The notes under the pieces are model-generated. The model worked only from the letters and a program-made list of their open reading frames with translations. It was not told the origin of the DNA and searched no databases. From Chrysomallon squamiferum (taxonomy: Eukaryota > Mollusca > Gastropoda > Neomphalida > Peltospiridae), in NCBI GenBank assembly GCA_012295275.1, contig CM022668.1, positions 5,758,989 to 5,793,988 on the forward strand: DNA of 35,000 bases, given 5' to 3'. The position numbers and the translations under genes were made by a program. Below are positions 11,228 to 27,582 of the stretch, in pieces. The stretch's first letter is position 1. Each line of letters opens with the position of its first letter.

Positions 11228-11303
<76 letters not shown>
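11228..11303. repeat. (CT)n microsatellite, copy A, third
   Basis: CT run of 76 bp. The counterpart in copy B (16797-16896) is about 24 bp longer. Confidence 0.97.
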
Positions 11304-11305
<2 letters not shown>

Positions 11306-11831
11306 CTCCCTCCGTCTCTCTAAAATGATTACATACAAAAGAAACCAAACTACTCTCAACTTTTGTAAACAAAACGTCAACACAATTCTCTTAAATATGC
11401 TAAAATAACATACGTGGTTTAAATTTCACTGAATTTGTTAAATAAAAGTGAAAATGAGCCATAGTGTCACGTGAACGTATATATATGTTACTTACAGAAT
11501 GTAAACACAGTACAGGATTACAAAAAAAACATGACATGAATATGTGACTCGTTTTACGAAAGCTAAAACTATACAAACCGTCACGAACAGCGAATAAACG
11601 AACAAAAAATCCCCAGAAGAATAAAGACGAAAACAATGAGGAAAAAAAAAAAAAAAAAGAAAGACAGAAAAAGCAAAGAAAAACTAACAAATTTTTTGTT
11701 ATGAAAAGCAAACTTTTCAAAAAGAACCCAGAAAATTCGGTTTTAGTATTTCTAGTATGTTTAACAGTTTCATTTGTGTGTGTGTTCTCACAAACATAAA
11801 TACATACATACATACATACATATAAAAACTC

Positions 11832-11862
<31 letters not shown>

Positions 11863-11962
11863 TAATTCTTTCATTTTCATTTGTTGACATTTCGGTTTGT
11901 TTATTTTTAATTTTCTTTCTTTCTTTTTCTTTTTCTTTCCTTTTTTTCATTCTGTCCATCCC
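11304..11962. other. Copy A: unique block then purine/pyrimidine-rich sequence
   Basis: Unique sequence with TCACGTGA at 11467-11474, an A-rich run at 11641-11660, CATA units at 11802-11822, CA units at 11830-11862 and a T/C-rich stretch from 11905. No gene is seen. Confidence 0.55.
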
Positions 11963-12197
11963 ATTTAGCCTCATGAAAATATTATATACAGCATCTTCCT
12001 TTCTTTTCCTTCTTTCCTTCTTTCTATCTTTCTTTCTATCTTTCTTTTTCTTTCTTTCTGTCTTTCTATCCACAATATTTAGCTTCATGAAAATATTATA
12101 TACAACATCTTTCTTTCTTTTCTTTGTTTCCTTCTTTCTATCTTTCTATCTCTCTTTTTTCTTTCTTTCTGTCTTTCTATCCACACCATTTAGCTTC
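11963..12197. repeat. CT-rich minisatellite (about 111-114 bp) ending at the duplication junction
   Basis: ATTTAGC(T/C)TCATGAAAATA followed by TTATATACA and a long CTTT-rich stretch recurs at 11963 and 12077. A third unit starts at 12188 and is cut off after TTCA, where copy B begins. Related units at the far end of copy B lie at 17616 and, diverged, at 17743. Confidence 0.88.
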
Positions 12198-12288
12198 ACT
12201 GTCTCACTGTCCATCCTTCTTTCCGTCTGTCCTTCCTTGCTAACTACAACATTTCCCACACTCTGCACTGAATGACGTATGTGCGTCT

Positions 12289-12513
12289 GTGATTATGTAC
12301 AATCACCCGTTATTTCTACTTGAGCGTATCCACTTTTATCAGATCATTCATAAGAAATTTATTGTCAGTATCTACAACTGTCAGTCACCCCGTGAACAAA
12401 GAACAGGGGAAAAGTCGAGCAGTAAAATATTCACATTTAGGTGTGTGAGTGTGAGAGTCTACGTTTTTGTGTTTAACTGTACGTGTTTGTTACCGTTTGT
12501 GTTATTTAAATGA
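12289..12513 (+). other. Copy B version of the 72-codon open frame, probably non-coding
   Basis: Same frame as at 6142-6366 with two silent differences. See the copy A entry. No domain is recognised. Confidence 0.2.
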
Positions 12514-15159
<2,646 letters not shown>

Positions 15160-15170
15160 ACACACACACA

Positions 15171-15213
<43 letters not shown>
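15160..15213. repeat. (CA)n microsatellite, copy B
   Basis: CA run with one CTCA interruption near 15171. It is shorter than the copy A array. Confidence 0.95.
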
Positions 15214-15216
<3 letters not shown>

Positions 15217-15376
15217 GAGAATCTGTTTGTATATAATGGGTCCATTTCGTTTAGTATCCAGATAAAGAGACACAGATAGAGGTGTTTGGAGTTTCAACGT
15301 TTGATGTGTGTAACGAAGTCCAGATATTTGTTTTGACGTACGACGAACTGTTATTAGAAGGTTTAGTGCATGTTGT

Positions 15377-15775
15377 GTGCGTGTGTGTGTGTGAGTGTGT
15401 GTGTTGTGTCTTGTGTGTGTGTTGTGTGTGTGTGTTGCGTTGTGTGTTGGTTGTGTGTGTGTGTGTAAATGAATGTATGTGCAGATTACGTCAGCGACAG
15501 TGTTTGTTGTGTGGGTTTATCTGTACTGTATCTCTGTCTGATTATGTCAGTCTCTCCGCCTGTTTGTTAATCCTTTGTGTCTGTTTGTCTGTCCATGCTC
15601 CAACCATCCATCCATCCATTCATTCATCCGTCCATCTATCTGTCCGTCTTTTTGCCTGTTTATTTCTCTGTCTGTCTTTCCAGCCATCCATCTATCCATT
15701 TGTCTCTCTCTTCCGTCCGTCCACTCGTTTGTCTGTCTGTTTTATCTGTCTGTCTGTCTGTGTGTCTAAGATACT
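15377..15775. repeat. TG-rich and TCTG/CCAT-rich low-complexity tract, copy B
   Basis: Near-identical to 9802-10200, with two substitutions seen near 15553 and 15576. Confidence 0.9.
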
Positions 15776-17615
<1,840 letters not shown>

Positions 17616-17780
17616 ATTTAGCTTCATGAAAATATTATATACAGTTTCATCTTTCTTTCTTTTTTTTTTCTTTCTTTCTTTTTCTTTTTAGCTTTCAGCA
17701 TTTTTCTTTCTTTCTTTCTCTTTCTTTCTTTCTCTCCAGTCCATCCAGCTTCAGGAAGATGTTATATACATTTATTACTT
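17616..17780. repeat. CT-rich minisatellite, copy B end
   Basis: One clear unit at 17616 and one diverged unit at 17743 (ATCCAGCTTCAGGAAGATGT). Related to 11963-12197. Confidence 0.8.
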
Positions 17781-18569
17781 CACTAAACACGAGTTTACTT
17801 CTGAATTCGAAATGAAAGACGCCATCAAGTCTTTTCATAATTTTATCACGCATCTGTTTTAGACGTATCTGTTTCAGAGGTGGTTTTTTAATAGCGAAAT
17901 ATTGGGTCACGTCTTGTTATGCCACCCGATATCACTGTTCTGCTGCCCACGTAGTTGTTCTGAATGTCACACCAGATTTCCGCTTCACTGAATTTACGAG
18001 GGTCTTATGCTGTCGCAATTTCATGACGCTGTATTCACACACGTATACACACCAATCCAACCATGACAGTACGCTTTGATAAAAATCTGTTCGTAACCAG
18101 TTATACAGAAAAAACGATAACAAAATGTCCAACCAACCAAAACCGGTTTCATACCTGCATTTCATTAGCTGGGTGTGTTAAGTCTTTAAACATGAAGGGG
18201 ATGGGAAAGTCAGAGACGGAGAGAGATTTTCAAGCTCAAACGGTCGGTTCTGTTCTTGTTCTGAAGCCGGATCATCTTGTATATCTGGTTAGTTAACCTT
18301 CGTACATCGTAATTACAGGAAAACAAACTGCAGTTACCTGCCCTTGGGCGATCCGGGTCTTTTTATCTCGAGCAGATGGTCTGGTTTCCGCTTGACAAGT
18401 TTGAGATGTTTTCAAGTATTCAGTCTTGCTAGGAATGCTGTACAGGAGTACTAGGGCCAAATGTGAATCCTCTGTATTAGAAAGAAACGTCTAATACAAG
18501 ACACCTGTAAAAAAAATATATATATATGTATATAATTATATGTGTACTCGTCTATATAATATGTATGTT
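17781..18569. other. Unique intronic segment
   Basis: Non-repetitive, moderate GC. Two overlapping short frames on opposite strands (17932-18165 and 18063-18296) have no recognised domain and no splice or codon support. Nothing is called. Confidence 0.55.
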
Positions 18570-18579
18570 AACACACACA

Positions 18580-18623
<44 letters not shown>

Positions 18624-18736
18624 CACATCTAAACATACATATATGCATTTTCAAGGATATTAAATCTAAATTATTGCTTCATTCGGATAAAATATATTTT
18701 GAAAGCCATAATAACAGAAAACAAAGATACAAACAG

Positions 18737-18796
<60 letters not shown>

Positions 18797-18802
18797 ATAC
18801 AG

Positions 18803-18838
<36 letters not shown>
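18570..18838. repeat. (CA)n-(TA)n and (GA)n microsatellite cluster
   Basis: CA run at 18570-18611, TA units to 18622, GA run at 18741-18793, and a second GA run at 18810-18838 after CACATACAGTGAGAGAC. Confidence 0.95.
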
Positions 18839-18841
<3 letters not shown>

Positions 18842-18975
18842 ACTGTGCATATATAATTATTGATTAATGCTGCTATACAAATATTTTATCGCTCAGTATA
18901 TATCGAAGATGCACACCCACCCCTCCTGTTTTTCTTTCTCTTTTTAAATTGTTGTTTTATTTTTTTTTCCTTTGA

Positions 18976-19009
<34 letters not shown>

Positions 19010-19756
19010 CTCGAACATTTAAGTAGGTTAATCTAACTAGACATTTCTTGTCTGTCAAAATCTGACATGTAACTCTTTGCCTGAACAAACACGATACAGG
19101 ATCATTAACTGTGTAAACAGACCACTGTAAATAACGGACAAGGACCGCGGTTTCATCTTATGATGGATGTAAGATTTATTTTACATAGATGTGGCACAGA
19201 ACTTTATTGGGTTTTTTTTTTTTTTTTTGGTTTTGTTTTTCTTGTTGTTGTAAAGTATGAGTTGATGAGCAGCTTTCAGAACGGGAAGCGATGGAGATGT
19301 AAATATTTATATACGTAGATTAAAAACGTAATTAATTAAATAAGTAAAATAAAATGAAATTAAATATAAGTGCAGTGAAATGCTATTCATAATACTGTTT
19401 AATAATAATAATAATAATAAAAAACATGAAGCAATACGGCGTCTTCCGCAATCCTAGATTACGTCACAATTGCAATGACGTAATATAGAAACGTACCCTG
19501 TTTCCACGTAACATTCTCTGCTTTTAATACAGTTACCAACGTCGTGATATGCCAGCGATTGACTTAAAATTTGTATCAAAGGTTAAGTGGCATCTGAACC
19601 ACATCATGAAAAGGGTAAACCGTTTATATGGTTCGCTAGAAGTGAGGTACTTACAGTTTGCTTACGAAATGCCAGGCGGTTCTAAAGCATGTTAAAAGGA
19701 ACGGGACTAATGTGGCGAGTTTGCAATTTCATTGTTATCTCAGTTATTTATATTTA
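18839..19756. other. Unique intronic segment with T runs and a bZIP-type inverted site
   Basis: T runs at 18978-19007 and 19210-19228, otherwise unique. ATTACGTCA (19458-19466) and TGACGTAAT (19476-19484) form a perfect inverted pair separated by CAATTGCAA. No gene is seen. Confidence 0.55.
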
Positions 19757-19757
19757 G

Positions 19758-19846
<89 letters not shown>

Positions 19847-19893
19847 TGTTATTTTTACTTTATTATTTGTGTGTTTATTGCCTGTCATTTATT

Positions 19894-19953
<60 letters not shown>

Positions 19954-20060
19954 GACTTCTAATAATACTATTACTACAACCATTGCCATCATCATTATAA
20001 AGAAAGAAAGAAAGAAAGAAACAAACAAACAAACAATCAAACAAACAAATAAATAAATAA
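19757..20060. repeat. Compound simple-sequence block
   Basis: (ATTT)n at 19757-19806, (ATT)n at 19803-19848, (ACT)n at 19897-19953, then AAAG, AAAC and AAAT units at 19999-20060. Thr- and Tyr-rich frames here are repeat translations. Confidence 0.93.
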
Positions 20061-20640
20061 CCAATGAAAGAAAGAAATAGTTAAACTAAAGAATAAATCA
20101 AATACCCAAGAAATTCGGCAATTTTCGGACAAATTCCGATTCGAAAGGGTAAAAACCCCAAAACAAACAAACAACAACCAAAACACAAAAAAAAAAAAAA
20201 CCCACCAAAGCTAATCACCATAACTGACTGTAAAATAATGATGTACATTTCTCAACACAACGACTGACTCTTTTTAACCCGTATTACTATGAAAGGCTAG
20301 AGGTTATTGGGTTAAGTTTGGGTCATAAGGTCAAGCCGGTGTCATTAGGTGACCTTTGAAATACTGGCTGGAAAATTCTTTTTTACATTTTCATGTCAGG
20401 AGAAAACTAATGTACTGTGAGACCCTTTTTCAACGAAGGCAATTTCACAACACTTTCTGGCTCTTAATAATATAGATCAAGTCAGGTTTTGCAAAACTAT
20501 GTTTGTTATTTTGTATGATAAATTATTATATATATATTATGATAATTTATAAGCTCTGGAATGTTAAATATTTTTCTTGGCCTGTTTTGATAATGTTGAA
20601 GAGAATGCTTTATGCAAGATTATTAAATATGACATGATAT
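20061..20640. other. Unique segment with nuclear-receptor-type half-sites
   Basis: GGGTCATAAGGTCA at 20320-20333 is a direct repeat of AGGTCA-like half-sites with a 2-bp spacer. TGACCTTTGA at 20350-20359 is the reverse complement of an extended TCAAAGGTCA half-site. An AT palindrome lies at 20518-20550. No gene is seen. Confidence 0.5.
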
Positions 20641-20880
20641 AATAACATTAACAACAACAACAACAACAACAACAACAATAATAATATAACAATATGTGTA
20701 TGATGATATAATGTAGTATAACATATTATAGTTCAGCATATGTTAATATAATGTAACAAAACAACAATACAATACAATACGATATAATGAAATACAATAC
20801 AATACAATATAATGAAATACAATACAAATCAACACAATACAATATAACATAATATAATATAACTTAACATTAATTATATC
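20641..20880. repeat. (AAC)n and AATAC/AATAT pentanucleotide repeats
   Basis: AAC units at 20650-20676, then imperfect ACAAT/ATAAT units to about 20870. Confidence 0.88.
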
Positions 20881-21212
20881 TTCACTTTGTATTTAAATAT
20901 CGAAGTGTTCTGCTTTTATCGGTTACTTTGTCCTTAAACATCTTTTTTCCTTCACCTTTTTTCTTTCCCTTTCCCGCGTGTGGTGACTTCTGCTTAAACA
21001 CTTCATGTTCATGCATCATTAAACAAAACATGTCTGTACCCCGCCCACCGTTATCTTCGTGTAGTAGTTGTAAGTGGACACGAACTCCATACCTCCCGCC
21101 TCTTAGCCCGATAGCGAGATCACGTGACACTGATAGCAGACGATCTAGCGTCTGGCGTGTGGTTTGTGTAAATGTTTTACAAGAAAGAACGTGCTTACAA
21201 AAATGTATAATG
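20881..21212. other. Unique, GC-richer patch with a tRNA-like T-arm on the minus strand
   Basis: 21040-21160 is GC-richer than its surroundings. On the minus strand, 21086 to 21076 reads AGTTCGTGTCC, which resembles a Pol III B box and can form a T-arm-like hairpin. GGGCTAAGAGG lies only 12 bp upstream on the same strand. The spacing is too short for an intact tRNA, so at most this is a decayed tRNA-derived fragment. TCACGTGA is at 21120-21127. Confidence 0.25.
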
Positions 21213-21326
21213 ACTAAAGTAATTTTATCCAAATTAATGACTAATAAACAATGATTAAAATTATTATATCTAAATTAATCACTAATAGTAATTATTAAAA
21301 TTATTATATGCAAATTAATCGTTAAA
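21213..21326. repeat. 40-bp minisatellite, three units
   Basis: AAATTAAT(G/C)ACTAAT-type words at 21231, 21272 and 21312 (AAATTAATCGTTAA), spaced 41 and 40 bp and embedded in ATTAAAATTATTATAT sequence. Confidence 0.82.
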
Positions 21327-22304
21327 GACTATCTGTGGAGATGCTAATAACAAATTCATATATAATATTTATTTCGTTCAGGATAATATTGTATTGTTGT
21401 TGTCAATCATAATAAAGTACGACATAAAATAATACGTTTAATAACACTTTCATAACTGGAGTTGTGACGTCATAGCATACGTAGCTGTATTTTTTTTTTT
21501 TTCTGACAAAGCTGTATGGAAAATCGGCCCATTTCTACCCCTTCACAAAAATGTCTGTGTGTAGATATAGATTTTTCATATTTCTTTATGCTATCAGATT
21601 ATTGTTGTTATTAATTAATACTAGATGGCTAAAAAGTCAAACAATGCATAACTTGGAAATATTCAGAGTATACTTTGATTGCTTCTTCGTATAGCAGAAT
21701 GTAATATTCATTATCTACCTTCCCATGGTCAGGAAAACATACGGAGCACTGGCTGGATTGGAAAGTAAATTTATGGGTGGGTTGAAACACTTGTACTAAC
21801 GTGGTCAGTCAACAGCGTTTACGTATGTCTATGAGAAGGCTGATAAAAAAGTATTTTTTGTTGCTAATCAAAAACAAATGTTGTAACTCTTCGTGTTTCC
21901 TTTCTCATTAATTTTATAATTCTCAGCTCTTTTTGAAGCTTTATAACGGTAGATTAAAACTTTGTGAGTGTCTCCGTATACACACATACACGAAAACGCG
22001 CGCGCTCGCACGCAGGCCCACACACACACACACGGGAACGTACACACTTTGTTTTTTCTTTCTCTTTTGTTTACACAGTATTGGAAAGCAATGAAATAAA
22101 GCACCTGACTTCAAGTGGTCGTGTTTTTCAAGTCAGCCTGGAAAATCTGGCTGTGTCAGTAATTAACCCTAACGTGACCGCTTTGGGTCATTTGTTACAG
22201 AGGTCGAAATGCCCAGTTTTCATTCACAGACATGTACAGAGCTTTTTGACTTCTGTGAAAGGTTTCTAGTCATGTAAGGTGACGTTGTAAAGCGACAAAG
22301 TGGG

Positions 22305-22307
<3 letters not shown>
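21327..22307. other. Unique intronic segment
   Basis: Mostly non-repetitive. Contains a perfect CRE octamer at 21465-21472, a T run at 21490-21502, and CA/CG alternations at 21980-22035. No gene is seen. Confidence 0.55.
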
Positions 22308-22388
<81 letters not shown>

Positions 22389-22461
22389 TTACATAGATAG
22401 TTAAATGAATATAGAGAGGGAGGCAGAGAGAGAGAGTTAGTTGGATGGACAGATAATGGAC

Positions 22462-22526
<65 letters not shown>
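22308..22526. repeat. (GA)n microsatellite cluster
   Basis: Interrupted GA runs at 22308-22388 and a purer run at 22464-22526, joined by AG-rich sequence with TAGATAG and GGATGGACAGATAATGG words. Confidence 0.95.
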
Positions 22527-22540
<14 letters not shown>

Positions 22541-22869
22541 AAGACAGAGAGGATGGAAAAGACAAACAGATAGATAAAAAGAAATGAGAGATAAATCAAG
22601 ACCGACATACGTAGGCAAATAGGATGGAAAATGTTCAGAATCACTGAAATAAAACAAAATCAAGACCGACGTAAAAAATATTAAAAATACCACAAAAACA
22701 AATAGAAAGAAAGAAAAATACCCTCAAACAACAAACAACAAACAACAAAAACAAAACAGCTATACAGTTATATCTATGATAACCTCAAAGTAAATAAAAA
22801 ACTGAACAAACAAGCATCAGTTAGTCTAGAGATCGTCTGAACGGCGTTATGAACTGTTCTGACGGTGAG
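22527..22869 (-). repeat. Inverted, diverged copy of the copy A module
   Basis: Reverse complement of about 7956-8340. Shared words in order, read on the minus strand, are CTCACCGTCA, GTTCAGACGATCTCTAGAC, TAACTGATGCTTGTTT, ATCATAGATATAACTGTATA, TATTTGTTTTTGTGGTATTT and GATTCTGAACATTTTCCATC, then TCTG units and a (CT)n run. The module therefore occurs at unlinked positions and ends at a CT array in both. The internal AATCAAGACCGAC word is doubled here (near 22594 and 22660). Confidence 0.88.
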
Positions 22870-23963
<1,094 letters not shown>

Positions 23964-24401
23964 AATAATTTTCCTGATGTCATGCTACTCGAGTATATCA
24001 ATCTAGATCGAGAAACTTCAGCAATAATTTATTACACGAGCTTTTCTTTTTTTGCTCAGTATACTCTCTGTTATTTCTTTATACCGACCTACGCACATAA
24101 TTAAATATTAATGTTTTATGACGCGCCAATGATTCATGTTTCTGCACTGAACATTTGCAGTTGGGCAAAGTAAAAACGATTTATAAAAGCATACAGATAA
24201 ATACATGTGTTACAAAGACAAGGTCGCTGGTTTTTGCAGTAATGGGATTTAAAATTGCGAAGTTAAATGTGAATAGAAATAAAGTTCTTTTTGATATATT
24301 TGACCCAGAACGTCACAGACTTAATTATATACGTATCCATGCGTACATATATATGTGTGTATTTGTGTGTGTGTGTGTCTATATTACAGAAATACACAGA
24401 T
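23964..24401. other. Unique intronic segment
   Basis: Non-repetitive until TA/TG units at 24345-24380. No gene is seen. Confidence 0.55.
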
Positions 24402-24414
24402 ACACACACACACA

Positions 24415-24494
<80 letters not shown>
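24402..24494. repeat. Compound (CA)n-(CT)n microsatellite
   Basis: CA units at 24402-24416 switch directly to a CT run of 78 bp. Confidence 0.96.
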
Positions 24495-24504
<10 letters not shown>

Positions 24505-25022
24505 CTCTCTCTCTCTCTAACAGCATGCACTGTGTTCTTGGCTGGCTTTAGAAAACACACTTTACTAAGACAATATTGTGATAAACACGATAGATCGAAC
24601 ACGTGTTCGTGGTTTCTAGGCTACACGCGTATTTACTTAATGATATTTGTTTGCAGAACGTAGATAACTGAACTTAACACAAAACAGAGTAAAGAAAGCG
24701 ATAAACACGATAGATCTCTGCGTGTGTCTGTGTGTTTGTCTGTGAATGTGTGCGAATGTGTGTATATGCATGTTTGAGAGAGAGAACATAGATAGAGACT
24801 TAACACAAAAACAGAGGAAAGAAAGTGAGAGAGACAGGAAGAAAAAGGGAGAGAAGATAGCGAGAAGATTTATTATTTGTCGTAATTTTATTATTAGTTA
24901 ATATTCCGTCTGGTTTAACGTAGACATATATTCTAAAATCTGTCTATCCTTTTCATTATTAATTAATTAATTTCTTTGTTTCTTTATTAATTAATCATTC
25001 ATTGGTTGATTTTTGTTTATTT

Positions 25023-25024
<2 letters not shown>
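24495..25024. other. Intronic segment with a local 125-bp direct duplication
   Basis: ACTTAACACAAAACAGAG-like sequence at about 24672-24704 recurs at about 24797-24831. GATAAACACGATAGATC occurs at 24580 and 24700. A perfect 14-bp palindrome CGAACACGTGTTCG is at 24596-24609. The rest is unique. Confidence 0.65.
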
Positions 25025-25109
<85 letters not shown>

Positions 25110-25170
25110 CCTATCTGTACATCTGTCTATCTGTATGTTTATCTGTCTCTCTGTGTGTCTGTCCACCCTA
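25025..25170. repeat. (CT)n followed by TCTG-type units
   Basis: CT run of 82 bp to 25106, then ATCTGT/TCTG units. Confidence 0.96.
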
Positions 25171-25676
25171 CTGATTGTAGATTAAAACTGTAATATTTAA
25201 CATCTGTGTGTTACAAACACACGACATAAACGTAAAGTAGACAGAAATCACGTGTGTTGTCATTACAGATATTTCCTGTTACTTAATTTTCCAGTCACAA
25301 CAAACTGAAAGCAATATATAATAACCACATGTCTAAAAGTCTAGTTGAGTAAGTTCAGGGGCGGGGAAAAAAAAAAGAAAAAGGGTGGAGCTTAATTTTT
25401 ACACAGTTGGTTATACAGTGAAAACAAATATTCTAATTAATTCGACGATATTACGTCATCAGGACAAAGAGACATTTGACATCCCCTGTGGCCATTATGG
25501 ACTCGTCCTAGTTACGTCATTTTTGACTGTGGACAAAATAAAGTTTTAAATCTAAATTCAAAGTCGCGGACCTCGGTGTAAGCTTTGTATACACAGAGTT
25601 TGTGTTGGTGTAAAAGAGACTGTAGTCTATAACCTCTTGTGTACTGTCGTGTTGGATCTTAAATAGATATCACGAA
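25171..25676. other. Unique intronic segment
   Basis: Non-repetitive, with two ACGTCAT half-CRE words near 25453 and 25514. No gene is seen. Confidence 0.55.
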
Positions 25677-25808
25677 GTAATAAATAAACAAACAAACAGA
25701 CAAACAAACACATAAATAGATAAATAAACTGATAATTAAATAAAGAACAACAACAACAAAAAAAAAAAAAAAAAGAAATAAAAAAAAATAATAAGTCAAT
25801 AAACCAAA

Positions 25809-25863
<55 letters not shown>

Positions 25864-25865
25864 AT
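25677..25865. repeat. (AAAC)n and (AAAT)n tetranucleotide repeats with an A run
   Basis: AAAC/AAAT units at 25679-25745, A-rich to 25790, then near-perfect AAAT units to 25865. Confidence 0.94.
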
Positions 25866-26351
25866 CAGTCTATAGATAACAAACATTTAAACTTATAATA
25901 TCACGAAATTTCCCCTTCCAACTTTGAATCCAAAAGTTGGTCGAAAGAAGATGATGACATCTCTGCTGATGTCTTTGGAACCGCTCTGTTTGTGGGTGTA
26001 AGTGTATGCAAGAAAAAAATGTCCAGATTAGAAGTCAGAGAGTGCAGAAGCATTGGATTACAAGTGACATTGGATTTAGTTTTGGATAAGGTAATAAGTT
26101 AATGAAGCATGGAATTCTGTTGGCGATCACTAAAACAGAAACGGGTGTGAACCATTTTGCCGATCTACATCGCGTGGTGCGCAATTTCAAAGCGGTTCGT
26201 GATTGCAAATTTGAGCTTATCGTGCAAGTTAAATGCGTGGGGCTGGTTCAACGGTGCATGTGTTTTGTAATACATAAAAGTGCAGTGCCAACAATAGAAC
26301 AGAACTACAACAATAGAACTACAACAACAACAATAATAATTGAAACATAAA
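25866..26351. other. Unique intronic segment
   Basis: A plus-strand open frame of 82 codons at 26102-26350 has ordinary composition at first but ends in AAC/AAT repeats and matches no domain I know. It is not called as a gene. Confidence 0.5.
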
Positions 26352-26387
26352 TGAATAGATAAATAAATAAATAAATAAATGAATGAA

Positions 26388-26426
<39 letters not shown>
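26352..26426. repeat. (AAAT)n microsatellite
   Basis: Near-perfect AAAT/GAAT units. Confidence 0.95.
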
Positions 26427-27024
26427 GAATATCAAAGTCCTGACTAACCTATGCAGAGATACAAATAAACTGTTCGTTTGCGATCATAAATATTACATAA
26501 ATAATAATATTTTTCAAATCAAGTTTAACTGCGTTATCCTCTTTTCTCAATTTACTTGACATAACGGTTGTGACGTAATATTAAATTACACCTTTCAAAG
26601 CTGCTATTTATAGCACAGAAAAGCAATGGCTGCAATAGTGGCATTATTTTATCTGGCCTAATAATTAAATAATAGTTTTTTACTCGTATTAAATATTAAC
26701 GTGCCTTCAACACGTAAGAACCATGAAGAGCAGATCTTACGTTTGTGGTTTATTTTTGTTAACGTGATACAGCTCAAGTTCGTGCATGCGGAAATAATTA
26801 TAATTATTACCTTTGATAGCCGAATGAACAAATTAAAAACGCCAAACACAACATGTGTAATGTGAGATTGAATCTTTAGAAGTCGTGTAATGTGAACATT
26901 TTAAAAACGTATCTTTTTTTATTTTATTTCTGTCTGTCTGTCTGTCTTGCTGTCACGTAATATGTGGTTTTTTTTTTTCTCCTATTCTTTACTTTTTTGT
27001 TTTTGTCTCTTTTTCACTCGTTCC
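26427..27024. other. Unique intronic segment
   Basis: Non-repetitive AT-rich sequence, with a short TCTG run at 26932-26947 and a T run near 26969. No gene is seen. Confidence 0.55.
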
Positions 27025-27527
27025 TCTCTCTTTTTGACGGGATGGGTAAGACATTATGATGAACATAATTACACAGAAAACAGAAAAATAAATAACGACT
27101 GAAATTATACGTTAATTCACGTCATGACTAACAGTAATAAAATTTACAAAACTGTTGTCGTCTGCTTTTCAAAAGCGTGTCTTTGTCTACTGCAGTTTTT
27201 GTGTTTTTTTTTTTTTTTTTGTGGACGAATTTGGGTGGGTTAAGTAAACTCTAAACAAATAAAGCGACGGTAACAATTATAGCACATATATAATTACATA
27301 ATAGTTTGTTAACGTAATAAGACCTGTCATTTATTATTTTTTTGTTGATTTAAAAATAGATAAAGTTTTGTCGACGTCCGCAGTAATTTTATTGTTGTTA
27401 TTTTTTTTGTTTTTTTATTTTGCTGTTTCTTTCTTCTTATTTTAAAATTTATTTTTAATTTTATTTTTTATTTATTTATTTATTTTTATTTATTTATTCA
27501 TTCATTCATCCATTCACTAACGCTTCA

Positions 27528-27582
<55 letters not shown>
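27025..27582 (-). repeat. Right arm of the long inverted repeat
   Basis: Reverse-complement partner of 427-935. Starts at CTCTCTTTTTGACGGGATGGG and ends in (ATT)n at 27530-27582. It contains its own T run (27209-27222) in place of the purine-rich interval of the left arm. The two arms enclose the promoter, exon 1 and most of intron 1. Confidence 0.85.

Noticed and set aside
17932-18296. Overlapping opposite-strand frames in unique sequence
   Set aside because: Each under 80 codons, no homology recognised, no splice-site or codon-bias support.
26102-26350. 82-codon frame starting MKHGILLAITKTETG
   Set aside because: The N-terminal part looks protein-like, but it runs into AAC/AAT repeats, and I recognise no family.
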